From positions 304,591 through 368,590 of the forward strand of contig JBBHKE010001694.1 of the NCBI GenBank assembly GCA_037447655.1: DNA of 64,000 nucleotides, written 5' to 3'. The stretch is from Zygnema cylindricum (Eukaryota; Streptophyta; Zygnematophyceae; Zygnematales; Zygnemataceae). A program made the position numbers and the translations under genes. Below, piece after piece: positions 20,698-32,000 of this stretch. A model generated the notes under the pieces. The model made no database searches. It was not told where the DNA came from and saw only the letters and a program-made list of their open reading frames with translations. Position 1 is the first letter of the stretch. The number at the start of each line of letters is the position of its first letter.

Positions 20698-22224
20698 GGC
20701 GAGGGTTAAGGGGGTAATTGGGAGATGGAAGGGGGGGTAGATATACAAACAACAAAGGATTGAGGTGTAGCAGAATGTGTTATGTGGAGAGGGGGGGGGG
20801 GGAGACTTAGAAGGATGTTTATTTGGGAGGGGGGGAGGAGGGGGAAGGGGAGAGGAAGGGGTGGAGGGATGAATGTGTTTTTATTCTGTGTCCATTTCCT
20901 GCCAAGGACCAGAAGTCAAACTTAGGGTGACATTCCATCAGCGAAAAGTGATCAGGCGAAAAGTGGGGTAGTTTAGAGAAATTTGCAACTATACGTACTA
21001 AACCGTACCGCTTATTTTGTTTTTATACGAAAAACAACATTACAGAGAATCTTGTCGATACTCTCCGAAGGTCTGGAGGTAATACAGACCGTCGGATGCT
21101 GCGAGGCGTTCGCTGCGTTCGCTTCATTTTTCTCTGTCAACCCACCTCGAGGAGGTGCGAGGTGGGTTTGCAGATACAGAAAAAATAAATCGTGACACAC
21201 TGGACGATTAAGCTACGTGTCATGATGCAAAACCAACGAAAAATCTTAAGATTTGCACATGACACGCGCTTTCCAAAATAAAACCGAAAATAAAAACGAA
21301 ATTTTGTAACATTCCTTCGTCACTCTATTTTTGGTAACTTTTGTTCGTCACACTATTTCTCCCAAAGGATTTTTGTTATGTTCGAAAACAGAATCCCTAA
21401 AAAATAAGCTGGCGCTTGCAAAAAGTATAAAAGTTTGTCGAAGTACGCAAGTATGCAGGTACATGGTACGCAAGTGAAGATTTGATGTTAAGTTTGTCGG
21501 TGCTAAAAATCTCAAAGATTTTCACTATCGGATCATAGCTTGCGTGGCGTCAGTCAATGTAGAACACGTGGTTTACAGACTCTACGTGATGGAACATCGA
21601 CTCATTCGACCCGATCTGTAGAGTTGGCCGTACGATTACAAAAACGTCTGATGGAACTTCACCCTTTGTCAACGTTGCGTGAAGAAGAATCAACTGAAGT
21701 CTTGTTAGGTACATGTACGGTTGAGTAGACATTAGGGTACATTTACGTAGACGTCAAGTTAAATTTGCATAGACGTCAACATTTGATGAAACGTAGTTGT
21801 CTAATTGTATTGTACGGCAAGTGAAGTCGTCGCAGATTTTGAGTGTATGTCACGTAGCGAATTGTGACCGTTGATTCGATTACGTAGTTCACAAGTTAAG
21901 ATTGTAAGATTGTGCTTCTTTACGTGAAAGACAAGTAGCGTAGTACCTACATCATCTAGACATATAAAATGTACTCATGCTTACATTGAATATAATCAAT
22001 CAAAGTGAATGATTCTCTCCAATTTTTTCTTTGCTGCTATTTTGGCACTGAGTGCTTTTTTTGTCGCATAATCTATCTTCTTTCCTTGTTCAGTAATTAA
22101 GCCTGTCTATAGAGAGTTGTTTTCCTTAGCTTTCTATCTTGTAATTAATCGATCCTATGGATTTCTTTTCAAAATCTCTATAGAATGTACTCATTTACTA
22201 ACCAATGGGGGGTGGGCTGTATAG
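20698..22224. other. Intergenic; G-rich tracts and short hairpins
   Basis: Right after the satellite, 20735-20870 is G-rich with runs of 7-13 G. Around 21120-21170 there is a hairpin (aacccacctcgaggaggtgcgaggtgggtt). The stretch 21180-21215 has the acactggacga word found in the long inverted-repeat element. No gene was recognised. Confidence 0.4.
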
Positions 22225-22293
22225 AACTACAAGGGCTAGGCCTAAGGGAAGCATTGCAACGGAGATTGGTAACCTCAAAAAACTAGTATATAT
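22225..22293 (+). pseudogene. Orphan LRR exon, one frame disturbance
   Basis: After tatag, a 69-nt block encodes GSIATEIGNLKKLVY and ends AT|GTAAGT, in the same phase as the other LRR exons in this window. The first third fits a first-LRR pattern (LQGLGLR) only in a neighbouring frame, so a small frame change has occurred. It is closest to the intact exon at 53595-53666 and is probably a copy of the first LRR of that gene type. Confidence 0.5.
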
Positions 22294-22554
22294 GTAAGTG
22301 AACTCTGGGAGAGTGATGAATTTCATACGGAAAGATTTAAATCTTATGTGAAAAGAAAAGAAAACAAATCAGGAATTGATGGTTTTTTTTTTCTTTTTAT
22401 TTTTCTTTAGTTGTAAAACTAGTGGAGGAAAGATGGATGGTGATTAGAGGGAGAGGGGGAATCTTATTTTACGAACTTTTCTTTTCTACGATATTTTTTT
22501 TCTTTTTGTCTTAAGAAAAAAAGCTCCTCCTCCTCTCCTTAAGATTTTGTTTAA

Positions 22555-22795
22555 ACAGAACAATACCTTGAGGTTCTGTATGTATGAAAGCTTTCATAAA
22601 CTGCTGTGTATTTATTTGTTTTGTCTTATTTTTTGGCGGAACAGAAACCGACTGTAATGAAATTCTGTTTTTACGGAATATTACCTTGAGATTCTGTATG
22701 TTACATAAACTTTTATCGACTCCTATTTATTTATTTGTTTGTGTTTCTTTTTTTGGTGGGACAGAAAGCGATTGTAATGAAATTGCGAATCACAT
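22555..22795 (+). repeat. Tandem duplication including a splice acceptor
   Basis: Two copies of about 120 bp (accttgaggttctgtatg ... ggcggaacagaaaccgactgtaatgaaatt and accttgagattctgtatg ... ggtgggacagaaagcgattgtaatgaaatt). The duplication repeats the end of an intron and the first codons of the exon at 22765. Confidence 0.7.
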
Positions 22796-22833
22796 ACAAA
22801 GTGAATGGACAGGAGGTTCTGGAACAAGGACAG
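22765..22833 (+). CDS. Putative LRR N-terminal cap exon
   Basis: Acceptor gggacag is followed by 69 nt coding SDCNEIANHIQSEWTGGSG..., in phase 1 at both ends. Its start phase fits the leader exon at 18865. The Cys and the IxxxW spacing recall plant LRRNT caps, though the match is short. No LRR exon follows within 10 kb, so this is probably a fragment of a dispersed gene. Confidence 0.35.
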
Positions 22834-23458
22834 GTCAATAATTTCCCTCCAGGGCTATAATTGGGCTTTAGTTATGGCTGTAACCAGGTAGAGATTTTGC
22901 GTTTTCCTTTTTCCTTCTTTTTTGTTTTTTTATTTTTGACGCTAGGACAGGAATCTCAAAGAATCCACAGTTTAAAGAAATGTTCTTGTTGTTTGATTTC
23001 ATTTCTAATGGTAGAAAACCACAGTGATTAGTACAGATTGCAGTTAAATATGGTAGGTGAAAATAGACAAAATATAATGTGCACACTGGTCGACCGATCA
23101 GAATCGTAATATTTCGATCCAGAATCCATAATCAGTCGTCGAAATTGTTTCTCGTTCTCTTAATATTCTTACCACATTTCGTCGTTTTTCCTCGTCGTTT
23201 TTAATATTCTTACGTCGGCATCGTCTTTCTTAAGATTATTATGATTATCGTCGTCGTTTTTCCTGACAGTCTTACCACATCCTCATCGTTTATTCGTAAA
23301 ATTCTTATCTCGTGGTTTTCGTGTTCTTATTAGTCGTTGATGTATTATCCCATTTCAGTTAAGGGTTGCATCGGTGGTCTTTTGCAAATAGTTATTTTGG
23401 GATATCATTTTGGATTTGTGCCTTGCTTATCCTTTTTGCCTGCTTCCGTCCACATGTA

Positions 23459-23674
23459 CACCGCTAATTGTTTTTAGTGTTAGTGTTTTTTTGCCACTTA
23501 AAACAACTTTTCTTTGTGCACACTTGTCGGATTGTCAATTGGAGACCACGCATAGGAAGTTGAGAATCTTACCTTCCAAACGCAACCATCGGGTTGACAA
23601 TTCGACAAGTGTGCACGGAGAAAAGATGTTTTAACTGGCGAAAAAAACTTTAACACTAACAGCGATTAGTGGTG
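23459..23674. repeat. Snapback MITE, family F1
   Basis: A 216-bp foldback element: gccacttaaaacaacttttc / gaaaagatgttttaactggc arms and ggattgtcaattgg / ttgacaattcgac inner arms. It ends caccgctaattg / gcgattagtggtg. Confidence 0.7.
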
Positions 23675-24237
23675 TAGTTTTTAAGTTTTGGACTTGCCGC
23701 ACGTTTTGTTCCCATGGACTGAGATGGTTTACCCTCGCAGATTTTTGATTCAGTCGTGTTTTATTTTTTATGTTTTTTTTTTTTTTGTTAAATTCTAAGT
23801 ACCTGGAAGTATGTCATTGATTATTATTGGAGATTAAATGGATACGTTCTTTTTCCATCCAATAAAAAGCTGTATGTGTCACAAAAATGGATGTCTCTGA
23901 CTTGCTCTCACGAGTCCATTTGCTGACATCATCACAATCGAAAATAGTTGTCCGTTAGGAAGCCAGCACATCTTTACTGTACTAGGAAAAGTACACTGTT
24001 TATTTTATTAGCGCTCATGAACGAATTCTTAAACGGTAGTTAGGTGCCTTTTTTTTTTTTTTCGCCGAGTGAACACAAATTGGCTGTCATAATACTAGTT
24101 TTTGTCTAAATGCTAATTCTTTGAACTGTTCACAACAGCCCCATCACCTGGAACTTATTTAGAAGTAGTAACCTTGATTTAAAGCCCGTGCTTATAATCT
24201 TTATTATAATAACGATTCTCGGTGTAATGGACCAGTA

Positions 24238-24433
24238 AACCGCTCATCGTTATTAGCGCTAAATATTTAGTGTTAATGCGAAATTAGAATTACTAATACT
24301 AATTTAGTGCAAGGAGAGGTGGCAGATTGTAGTCCGCATTCTTAAATAATGCTGGTAACTCTATTTTGTGATTTTTGACTAGAATAAGTCGCGACAGAAT
24401 TAGTGTTATCAACACTAATAACGATGAGCGGCG
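24238..24433. repeat. MITE family F3 copy d
   Basis: About 196 bp with ends accgctcatcgttattagcg and cactaataacgatgagcggc. An isolated similar end (aacgattctcggtgta, 24211-24226) lies just before it. Confidence 0.6.
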
Positions 24434-25262
24434 AAGCGAATCCGACACACTTCAAACGCAATTGCCATAAAAGAAAGAACACAAAAACATACAGTTGATT
24501 TGAATCAAGAGTTGAAGGAGAGTGGAATATAGTAGGTACAATATATATATACCGACTTCATTAAAATGCGCGATGGGTAAAAAATCTGAGTCCATGGGAA
24601 CGGAAAGAGGCAGCAATGCTAAAACTGAAAAACTACATGTGGAAGGAAACAGTGTTACAGTGTATGCTTTAAATCGTTTTTAGCAGATTTCTGCAAATCT
24701 TCTGTTACATACAACAGCTTCGTAAGCACATAAAACCGCGTAGTTGGTTTGAAAAGGGCATTGAGGAGATAAGGAAAGTGAAATACTCTCAGTACGATAC
24801 AGTAAGTACCAGATCGTTCTTGGTAGAACTCTGTACTGCGATGTAAAATGGTTTCTCTTCAAAGTTCTTCGCATATTGATGTAAAGATGTGGTATAGAGT
24901 GTGGAATAGTACTAACACAGCCTTTGGGGTATATTATGGAAGATTAGTTTTTTGGCTTTTTTTTTTGAATATTGGCATCAACACGAAAATATGGAATATA
25001 TTGTGTACAAGGGATAAAACCACGATTTTGTATAAAATGTATACATCATTAACAAAAACAAAAAGGAGTATATTGGTCAATATACTGCAGTGTGATATCC
25101 CCCTAGTAGCCAATGCTAATTTTCTGCCACGTCTCCTTGCACTTATTTATTATTATATACTCTCATTTCGCATTAACATTAATAAACAATCAACCCTAAC
25201 AACGGTGGGAAATGTATCATAGTGGCGCCGGTTAATCAAAATATCGAAAATTCGAAATCTAA
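24434..25262. other. Intergenic, no gene recognised
   Basis: AT-rich. Short frames (for instance 24848-25222) have no recognisable domain and end in low-complexity sequence. It is bounded on the right by a Harbinger-like element. Confidence 0.4.
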
Positions 25263-26202
25263 GGGCGTGTCCCCATGTGTTCAAGTAAGGGTTTTTTTCC
25301 GTCGTTTTCACAGAAAATGGGACTTCCAACGAGAAAATATTACGCCGTACGAAAAATGGTCAAACACACAAGTACATTTTGCGTCATCTTGGAACTTGGA
25401 AGGTACGGAAATTTGGCGTTATTATCATCGCGACCCACTTCCAGCTCATCTTCACACTTGCACTGGAATCAAATCGAGACCTGATTTTAATCAAAATACT
25501 ACCCTATTGACGAATAGAAAACCGGGATTGCACGCGTCAAACGTTTTCAAAAATTTTGAGAGACGGAGAGTACATTCTATTTTTTCCCCTGCTCGTCACG
25601 CGCATGTACGTACGAAAATGACGGGCATGTACGGAAAAAATTCGTTGGGGTCTCGGACCTCCACTTTCATTCATGGGTCCTTTGCAAATTTTTACGTCGT
25701 CCTCGTCTCTCCCACTCTTTCTCACTCGACCGCTCCTCTTTCTCTCTTACTTACACGAGATGCAGCAATAATAGTATCAAATGAAAGATATATATAATAT
25801 TTTTGGTCTAAGTTTGATGGCATATCGAATGATAAAAGATAAGAAAACGAAATCGGGAAGCCATGTCAGAAAATCTACGTACTGATGCCGTCACATGGTA
25901 GCATGACTTCGCTATGTCACAAAACCCTAAACATCTACAACGTCACAAAAACCTCTGACGTCTACAACCGTCGCCGTTTTTGTAGACGTCACCGATTTTA
26001 GGAAGTTTCGTAGTTTCGTAGTCGTCTACATTTCGTTTCGTAGACTGTCGCACATTTTGTAGACGTCTACATCTGTCACATATTTGAAGTAATGAAGGCG
26101 CAAGTAATGATTGACATAGGCACACTTTGAAAAGTACACCGTAAAATCTGTGCTAAAATCCAAAGTAGCGTTTCAAAGTTTCGGTTACATGGGGACACGC
26201 CC
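25263..26202. mobile_element. PIF/Harbinger-like non-autonomous element
   Basis: 16-bp terminal inverted repeats GGGCGTGTCCCCATGT at 25263 and its exact complement ending at 26202. They are flanked by a 3-bp duplication TAA (25260-25262 and 26203-26205). The G-rich end and TWA-type 3-bp target duplication are hallmarks of PIF/Harbinger. The 940-bp interior has repeated gtctacaacgtcac-type words (25935-26080) and no transposase, so it would need a transposase from elsewhere. An open frame at 25222-25797 runs over the left terminus and is judged accidental. Confidence 0.7.
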
Positions 26203-26209
26203 TAACTGT

Positions 26210-26880
26210 CGTGTGTTAAATTGTGGAATGGTTGCGTGACAATGTTTGTCGATATTTTCGTATCGGCAAAATCGCGATGCGGCGAAAAGGTCACAGTCGG
26301 TCAATCTACGTCTCTAGTCGCAATTTCGCAGCGACGATGAACTGTACGACGTTGACTTTTTGTCGTTTTAAGACTGAGTATTTTTCCCCTAAGATTTGGT
26401 TGCACGGAACTCCGGGGTTCCGATTGGAGCGTTTTTGGTTCATTCGATATGTCAATCAGGGTATCGCGATTTCTGACCGTCCGATGCTTGCAATGGGTCA
26501 TCGAACGGACGGCTAAATTGACGAATGCACTTTTTTTTCGACACGAAAAGTGACGCGATCGCAGTTTGACCCGGTACCACTCACAGGTTTCCATCGGACG
26601 GCGGAAACGACCGACGTGCTTATAGCTTTCAATCGGACGGTGGAGACGATCCGTACGTTTGCCAGACGTCCCCGGGTACAAAGTACAAAGTACAAAGTAT
26701 CCGGATTGGATTTTTTGCCACAGGAAATCGCCAGCTAAACCGTACATATATTCCAAAGACCGTACATAACTGGATTTCAGACTCAGTCAACGACAATTCG
26801 AAGATCCTCTACGTGACGTGACGCGACAGTCGCCCATTCAGGAATCTTAGTATCTGAAGACGACGAAGAGGGGAGGGAAG
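26210..26880. other. Upstream region of the Cys-rich peptide gene
   Basis: Non-coding. It contains a loose threefold repeat of tcNatcggacggNggaNacg (26590-26650) and a tandem acaaagt x3 (26680-26699). These could be promoter repeats of the gene at 26999; that is inference. Confidence 0.35.
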
Positions 26881-26921
26881 AGGGAGAGGGAGAGATAAGA
26901 GGTAGAGAGAGGAAGAGAGAG

Positions 26922-26979
<58 letters not shown>

Positions 26980-26998
26980 GGAGAGAGAGAGGGAGAGA
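26880..26998 (+). repeat. GA microsatellite in presumed 5' UTR
   Basis: An almost pure GA tract ending directly at the ATG at 26999. GA/CT-rich 5' leaders are common in plants. Confidence 0.8.
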
Positions 26999-27759
26999 AT
27001 GGCTTCAAAATTAGCTCATTTTCTCATCCTCCTCAGTCTCATCCCGCTGTCATCGTACGGACGCACTCTCAATCCGTACGAAACTGACACCGAAGAAATC
27101 GTCACGCGCCGGACCGACGAATCTGGACCGTACGATCGTGAATCGAGTAGAACTGTACGGAATCGCGCCGCCGTTTTGGTTCAATCTCTAGCTCAATCTC
27201 CGCCGCGAAAATCGCCGCCGCCTAAACCTCCGCAGCTTAAACCTCCGCCGCCTAAATTTTCGTCGCTTAAATCGCCGCCGTTGAAATCTAAGCCGTTGAA
27301 ATCTCCGCCGCCTAAGTTTTCGCCGCTGAAATCGCCGCCGCCGCCGCCGCCGATGTGCTGGTACATATCGGGCGGTGGTTCGTATCTAATTCGTTGTACG
27401 GGAAATTCGTCGTGTTGCGGGGCGACAGGTTCGGAAATTTGCACGCCGCTGTGTGGAGTGACGAAATGCTGTTCGGTGGTACGATTTTTTCTCGTATTTT
27501 GATTTTTTTATTTTATTGCTTTTGAATTAGGGTTTGATGAAAAAAAATGGAGGGAGGAGAGAGGGGGGGAAGAGGAGAGAGAGAGGGAGAGAGGTTGAAA
27601 TGAGAGTCTTTGTTGGTTTGAGAGTTTAAGTTTTTCCCTGCTTTTTTTCTTGGTGTTTTTTTTTTCGGGCAGTTTGACCACTCTCGCACGTGCTGTGGAG
27701 ATGTTTGCTGTCCGATCCAAAATTGCAAAAAAAATAAATGCACATCGCAAAAACCCTAA
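26999..27759 (+). CDS. Secreted proline-rich, cysteine-rich small protein (two exons)
   Basis: Exon 1 starts at ATG 26999 with a clear signal peptide (MASKLAHFLILLSLIPLSSYG, cleavage likely near residue 21). It continues through an Arg/Glu-rich segment, a Pro-rich region of SPPPK / LKSPPPKF repeats (residues about 66-117), and a cysteine module with eight Cys including two CC pairs. It ends at 27475 (donor GTGGTA) or 27478 (donor GTACGA), both in phase. Exon 2 (27673-27759) follows acceptor cgggcag and adds six more Cys (RTCCGDVCCPIQNC) before TAA. The product is about 187 residues and presumably extracellular. The layout resembles a wall-anchored or defence-type Cys-rich peptide precursor, but no family is recognised. 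Confidence 0.65.
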
Positions 27760-29060
27760 ACCGGGGATTAAAATGTAAAAATAATAAAATGAATTTAAAT
27801 TAATGTAATAATAATAATTTCAAAAAAAGAATAAATCAAATAGTAAATTGATAAGATTAACTGGAAGATAATGATAAATTAAAAAAAATAGTAATAAATA
27901 AATGCGTTAACAATTCAACAATAATAAGCAAATAAGATAAAATGTAAGTAAATGAAAATAAAGAATAAAAAAAAAGAATAAAAAATTGTTGACATGATAA
28001 TTTGCAGAACTGATTCTTAGTAGTTTTATTTTACTTTTGGATTTAATGTAAAAGCCAATTTATTTCGATTTTGGTTTAATTTTTGACTGGAAACTCTATT
28101 TAACTATTTTTATGTGTGCCGATATTCTTTTGTTTTTGTTTTTTTTTTTTTTTTTGGTATGGTTTTGAATGTCATTTCAATCAATTTTCAAAATTTGTCA
28201 TTTTCAATATTTATGGTTTGACTTTTTATTAATTTTTTGTCACTATTATTATTAATTGTATTTATTTATTTATTTATTTTTGTATTTTTTTTAGTCTATT
28301 TGATTTAATGTTAATTTTTATTTTCCATTTTTTTTTTTTAATTTTCCTCTCTTGATTTCACAACTTAATTCTCTCATTGTTTGTTTTTTTGCTATTATAT
28401 ATTATTTTTTAATTAACTAATATATTTGTTTTTATTTATTTATTAATCGCAGACAATCAAAGTTCTCTCTTGTTGAAAATGAGAAACTTAGAATACAAAA
28501 AAGAAAAAAAACACCAAAAATAGAAAACAAATAAAAAATATCCAAAAGATAAAAAAGAACAGGAATAAAATTTTCAGCAAAGCAATAATATACATTGTAA
28601 TTCAAAAACTCATCGATTAATATTTAAATATGGAAATATAGAAAGCTAGTAAAAGAGCAGTAAAATTCATTTTTTTAATTTATGAATTGATTCACGAAGA
28701 TTGTCATTTTTTATTTTTTTTCCCTTCTTTTGCCAAATCGATGTTCGTGTTTGGAAATGAATAAAACCTCACTTTTCCCTCCAAGAATTTTGAGGCCGAG
28801 TGTCAAATAAACAAAACAAATAAACAAATAAACAAACAAATAAACAAATACGTTAATAAAAATAACCACCGTCAACCAATGAAAAGATTTCGACAGCTTC
28901 CTAACTTCAAACGAAACAGAAGTACAAATAGTTGCTAAAAAGAGAAGAAATAGCAAAACATGAAGCACAAATCTTGTCGCAACTTCCTTCTTCGATTTTT
29001 CTCCGAAGTACAAATAGTCAGCTAAAAACTATGCAAATAATAAAACATGAAACACAAATC
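27760..29060. other. AT-rich intergenic region with simple repeats
   Basis: Very AT-rich with T and A homopolymers, a tattta run (28258-28280) and an aaataaac run (28805-28850). At 28915-29000 it holds a second copy of the 3' end of the helicase gene (see the tandem duplication). Confidence 0.6.
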
Positions 29061-29095
29061 TTATCTCAACTTTCTTTTTCGATTTTTCTCCGATA
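28915..29095 (-). repeat. Tandem duplication of helicase 3' end
   Basis: Two units of about 88 bp: 28915-29000 and 29002-29095. Both contain agtacaaatag ... aaaacatgaa(g/a)cacaaatctt ... cgatttttctccg. The right unit contains the last codons and stop of the helicase. The left unit lies beyond the stop. Confidence 0.75.
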
Positions 29096-32000
29096 AAGAA
29101 GACGTTTTTTGAGGCAATCCCACGGAATTCACCATTTCTCGTGGCAAAACACTCCCTCCTTCCTTCAACAAAGGTACTAATTCTTTAAAAAGACGTCGAT
29201 CCTCACTATTAACAAAAACTATGGCTGATCCCGGTCTTCCCAATCTTCCCGCCCTACCAATTTGATGAACATACTCATCCACACTATTTGGTAAATCAAA
29301 CAAAATAACTTGTTTTACATGAATAAGATCTAATCCTCGACCTAAAACACCAGTTGCTACAACTAATGGAAGGTCTCCCATAACAAAATTATTTAAAAGA
29401 GTTATCCTTTCTGACATTGGTTTATCTCCATGAATAGAAACGGTTTTTAAACCGGTAACTAAATTAATTGATTCAGCTAAAATATCGGCTCCTAATTTCG
29501 AGTCCACCATGACTAAAGTTGGAGGATGGAAGTGTCGAGGAGAGAGGAGAATGTCAAACAGTTTTTGTTTCTTTTGTCGATTCTCGCACCAAATGATCGT
29601 CTGTTAGAAGTCGTAAAAACAACACGATGAAAAGCAAAATCAATAGAAATTAGTTTTTTGATGCTAGTTGTAAAACGACATGACACACAACAAAAATCAA
29701 TAGATATAAAGTTTTCCAAAATCATTTACGGATCACAAAGACAACATGACGCAAAACAAAAATAGACAGAACTATTTTTTTTTCTGTTCTGAAAAAGGTA
29801 AGAAGATACAATGCCAAGTTGAAAATGGCTATAATTACGACAATCTCCAATTTTTTAATATGCATACATATATATTTATATATATGTAATACATATATCA
29901 GAGGTACAATTATACACACAAGCATATATCAGAATGTATGCATACACATAAACTTGTATGTGAAATATCTAGTGTTGTACATAGGTAGCCTCTTACAGAT
30001 AATCAAAATGTATCATTTTTTGACCTACGATAATCGAGATATCGTTCCGATATATCGGTAAGGAAATTATCGCGATATTTTACCGATATATCGAAGCAAT
30101 ATGCCGATAAAAAAGTAACGTGATATTGTACTGTTTCGCTCTTGTACTTTTGGTCGTACAAAGTACGAATTTTTACATTAAGTGTTGCGCCATGTTTTTG
30201 TTCTACAAAGCACGGACCGGATTGTGATACGTGACATGACATACTATATACAGTATATAATATAATACTATATAGTATATAGTACTAGTGTATAGTAATA
30301 CTATATAATTACATATACATAGGCGATAACAAATTTATTCATCGGGACGCAATATATCGGGCCCCTTTGCCGTTCGATAACCAATAATACCGGTTATCGG
30401 AATTATCGCGATAAAAAATTTACCGATACATAACACTAGCGATTTCCATCATTGCATCCATAAAACCCAAGGAAAATTTGCCCAAAAAAGAACCACAAAT
30501 GAAGTGAAACATACCTGTTTAACTGATCTGGAGGGTGCATTTCGGTTCCCAACTGAGATATAAATTGGTCTTTGAAGAAGAGAAGCAGCAAATTTTTCAA
30601 TAGCCGCAGGAATGGTAGCCGAAAACAAAAGCAGTTGGGGTTGAGAAAGAGCTCTCACAATTTGCATCACTTGTTCCCTAAAACCCATCTGTTCCCACAA
30701 ACAAAATAACCACAATTCTTTTAAAATTAAACCAACTGAAGGTAAGCCACAACCAGTATACCTTAACATCGCCATTAGAGTTAGTAAGTAATTAGCATTA
30801 TAGTTTAACTACATTAAATTTTGTTCTGAAACGTGGCTCATTACGAAGCCACTTAACTAAATAGAATATTAACACTAATTTATGAATTTGAGTTAAAAAA
30901 ACACACACTTGAATCAGAGTTATTAACTCTTAAAAGCGATGGGCAGTGTACTCCATCTACTTCGCTTTTCGACTGGACCGCCACATCCACCTTCCCTGAG
31001 TTTTCTTCCTACAGTTTATATTAAATTATCTTTATGTACCAATTTATATTTTTGGCTAATTTATATTTAATGACATATAGCCAATTTATATTCAAATACA
31101 TATTTATATTGACACACTTTGAGTTCCTGAATCTCACCTCTAACATGATGTCGACCTCGTCTAAAACAAGCGATGAAACATTTTCGAGAGGAACTTCATA
31201 TTGGAGGAGAACATCAATAAGTCGACCAGGAGTCGCTAAAATCAACTGACATCCTTTTTTGAGTCGATGAAATTGTTGAGGGAGAGGCATTCCTCCTACA
31301 ATAAGAGCTGTCCTTATTGGAAGACCTTTGGAAAGTTCCTTTGCCTGAGTTTCAATTTGAACACAAAGTTCACGTGTCGGTCCAAGAATTAACGCCAAAG
31401 GTTGTTCAATTTTTTCTCGTTTTTGAAGATTACACATTTTATGGATAAGAGGGAGAAGAAAGGCGGCTGTCTTTCCTGAGCCCGTCTGAGCGGAAGCCAA
31501 AATATGTCGATTTTGCAAAGCGGCTGGAATTGCTTGCATCTGGATCGAGTCTCAAACAAACAAAAAATAAAAAAATTAGTCTTAGCCACACGTGACTTTA
31601 AAAACATGAACGTGGACAAATTTTATAACATCTGCATGTAAATGGAGCCTCAATGGAAAAAAAGGCGTCACTTCTTTATTCCGACCATTTATGACACTTT
31701 CAAGACGTGAATGAGCACAAAGTCTTAGCCTCTGTTTCAATTTCAGTTTCATTCTCACCTCGCGCTGCTTACCTCTAACCTCTCACCCCTCACCTCTCAC
31801 CTCTCACCACACCTCTCACCACTCACCTCCCACTTCTCACTTCTCACCTCTCACCTCTCACCTCTCACCTCTAACCCCTCAACTCTCACCTCTCACAGCT
31901 CACAGCTCACCTCTCACCTTTCACCTCTCACCTCCCACCTCTCACCGCTCACTTCTCACAGCTCATCGCTCACCTCTCACCTCTCACCGCTCACTTCTCA

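Noticed and set aside
24848-25222. 124-codon open frame
   Set aside because: No domain, signal or splice context; AT-rich composition gives such frames by chance.
25222-25797. 191-codon open frame
   Set aside because: It starts outside and crosses the left terminus of the Harbinger-like element, has no recognisable domain, and ends in Ser/Leu low-complexity sequence; judged accidental.
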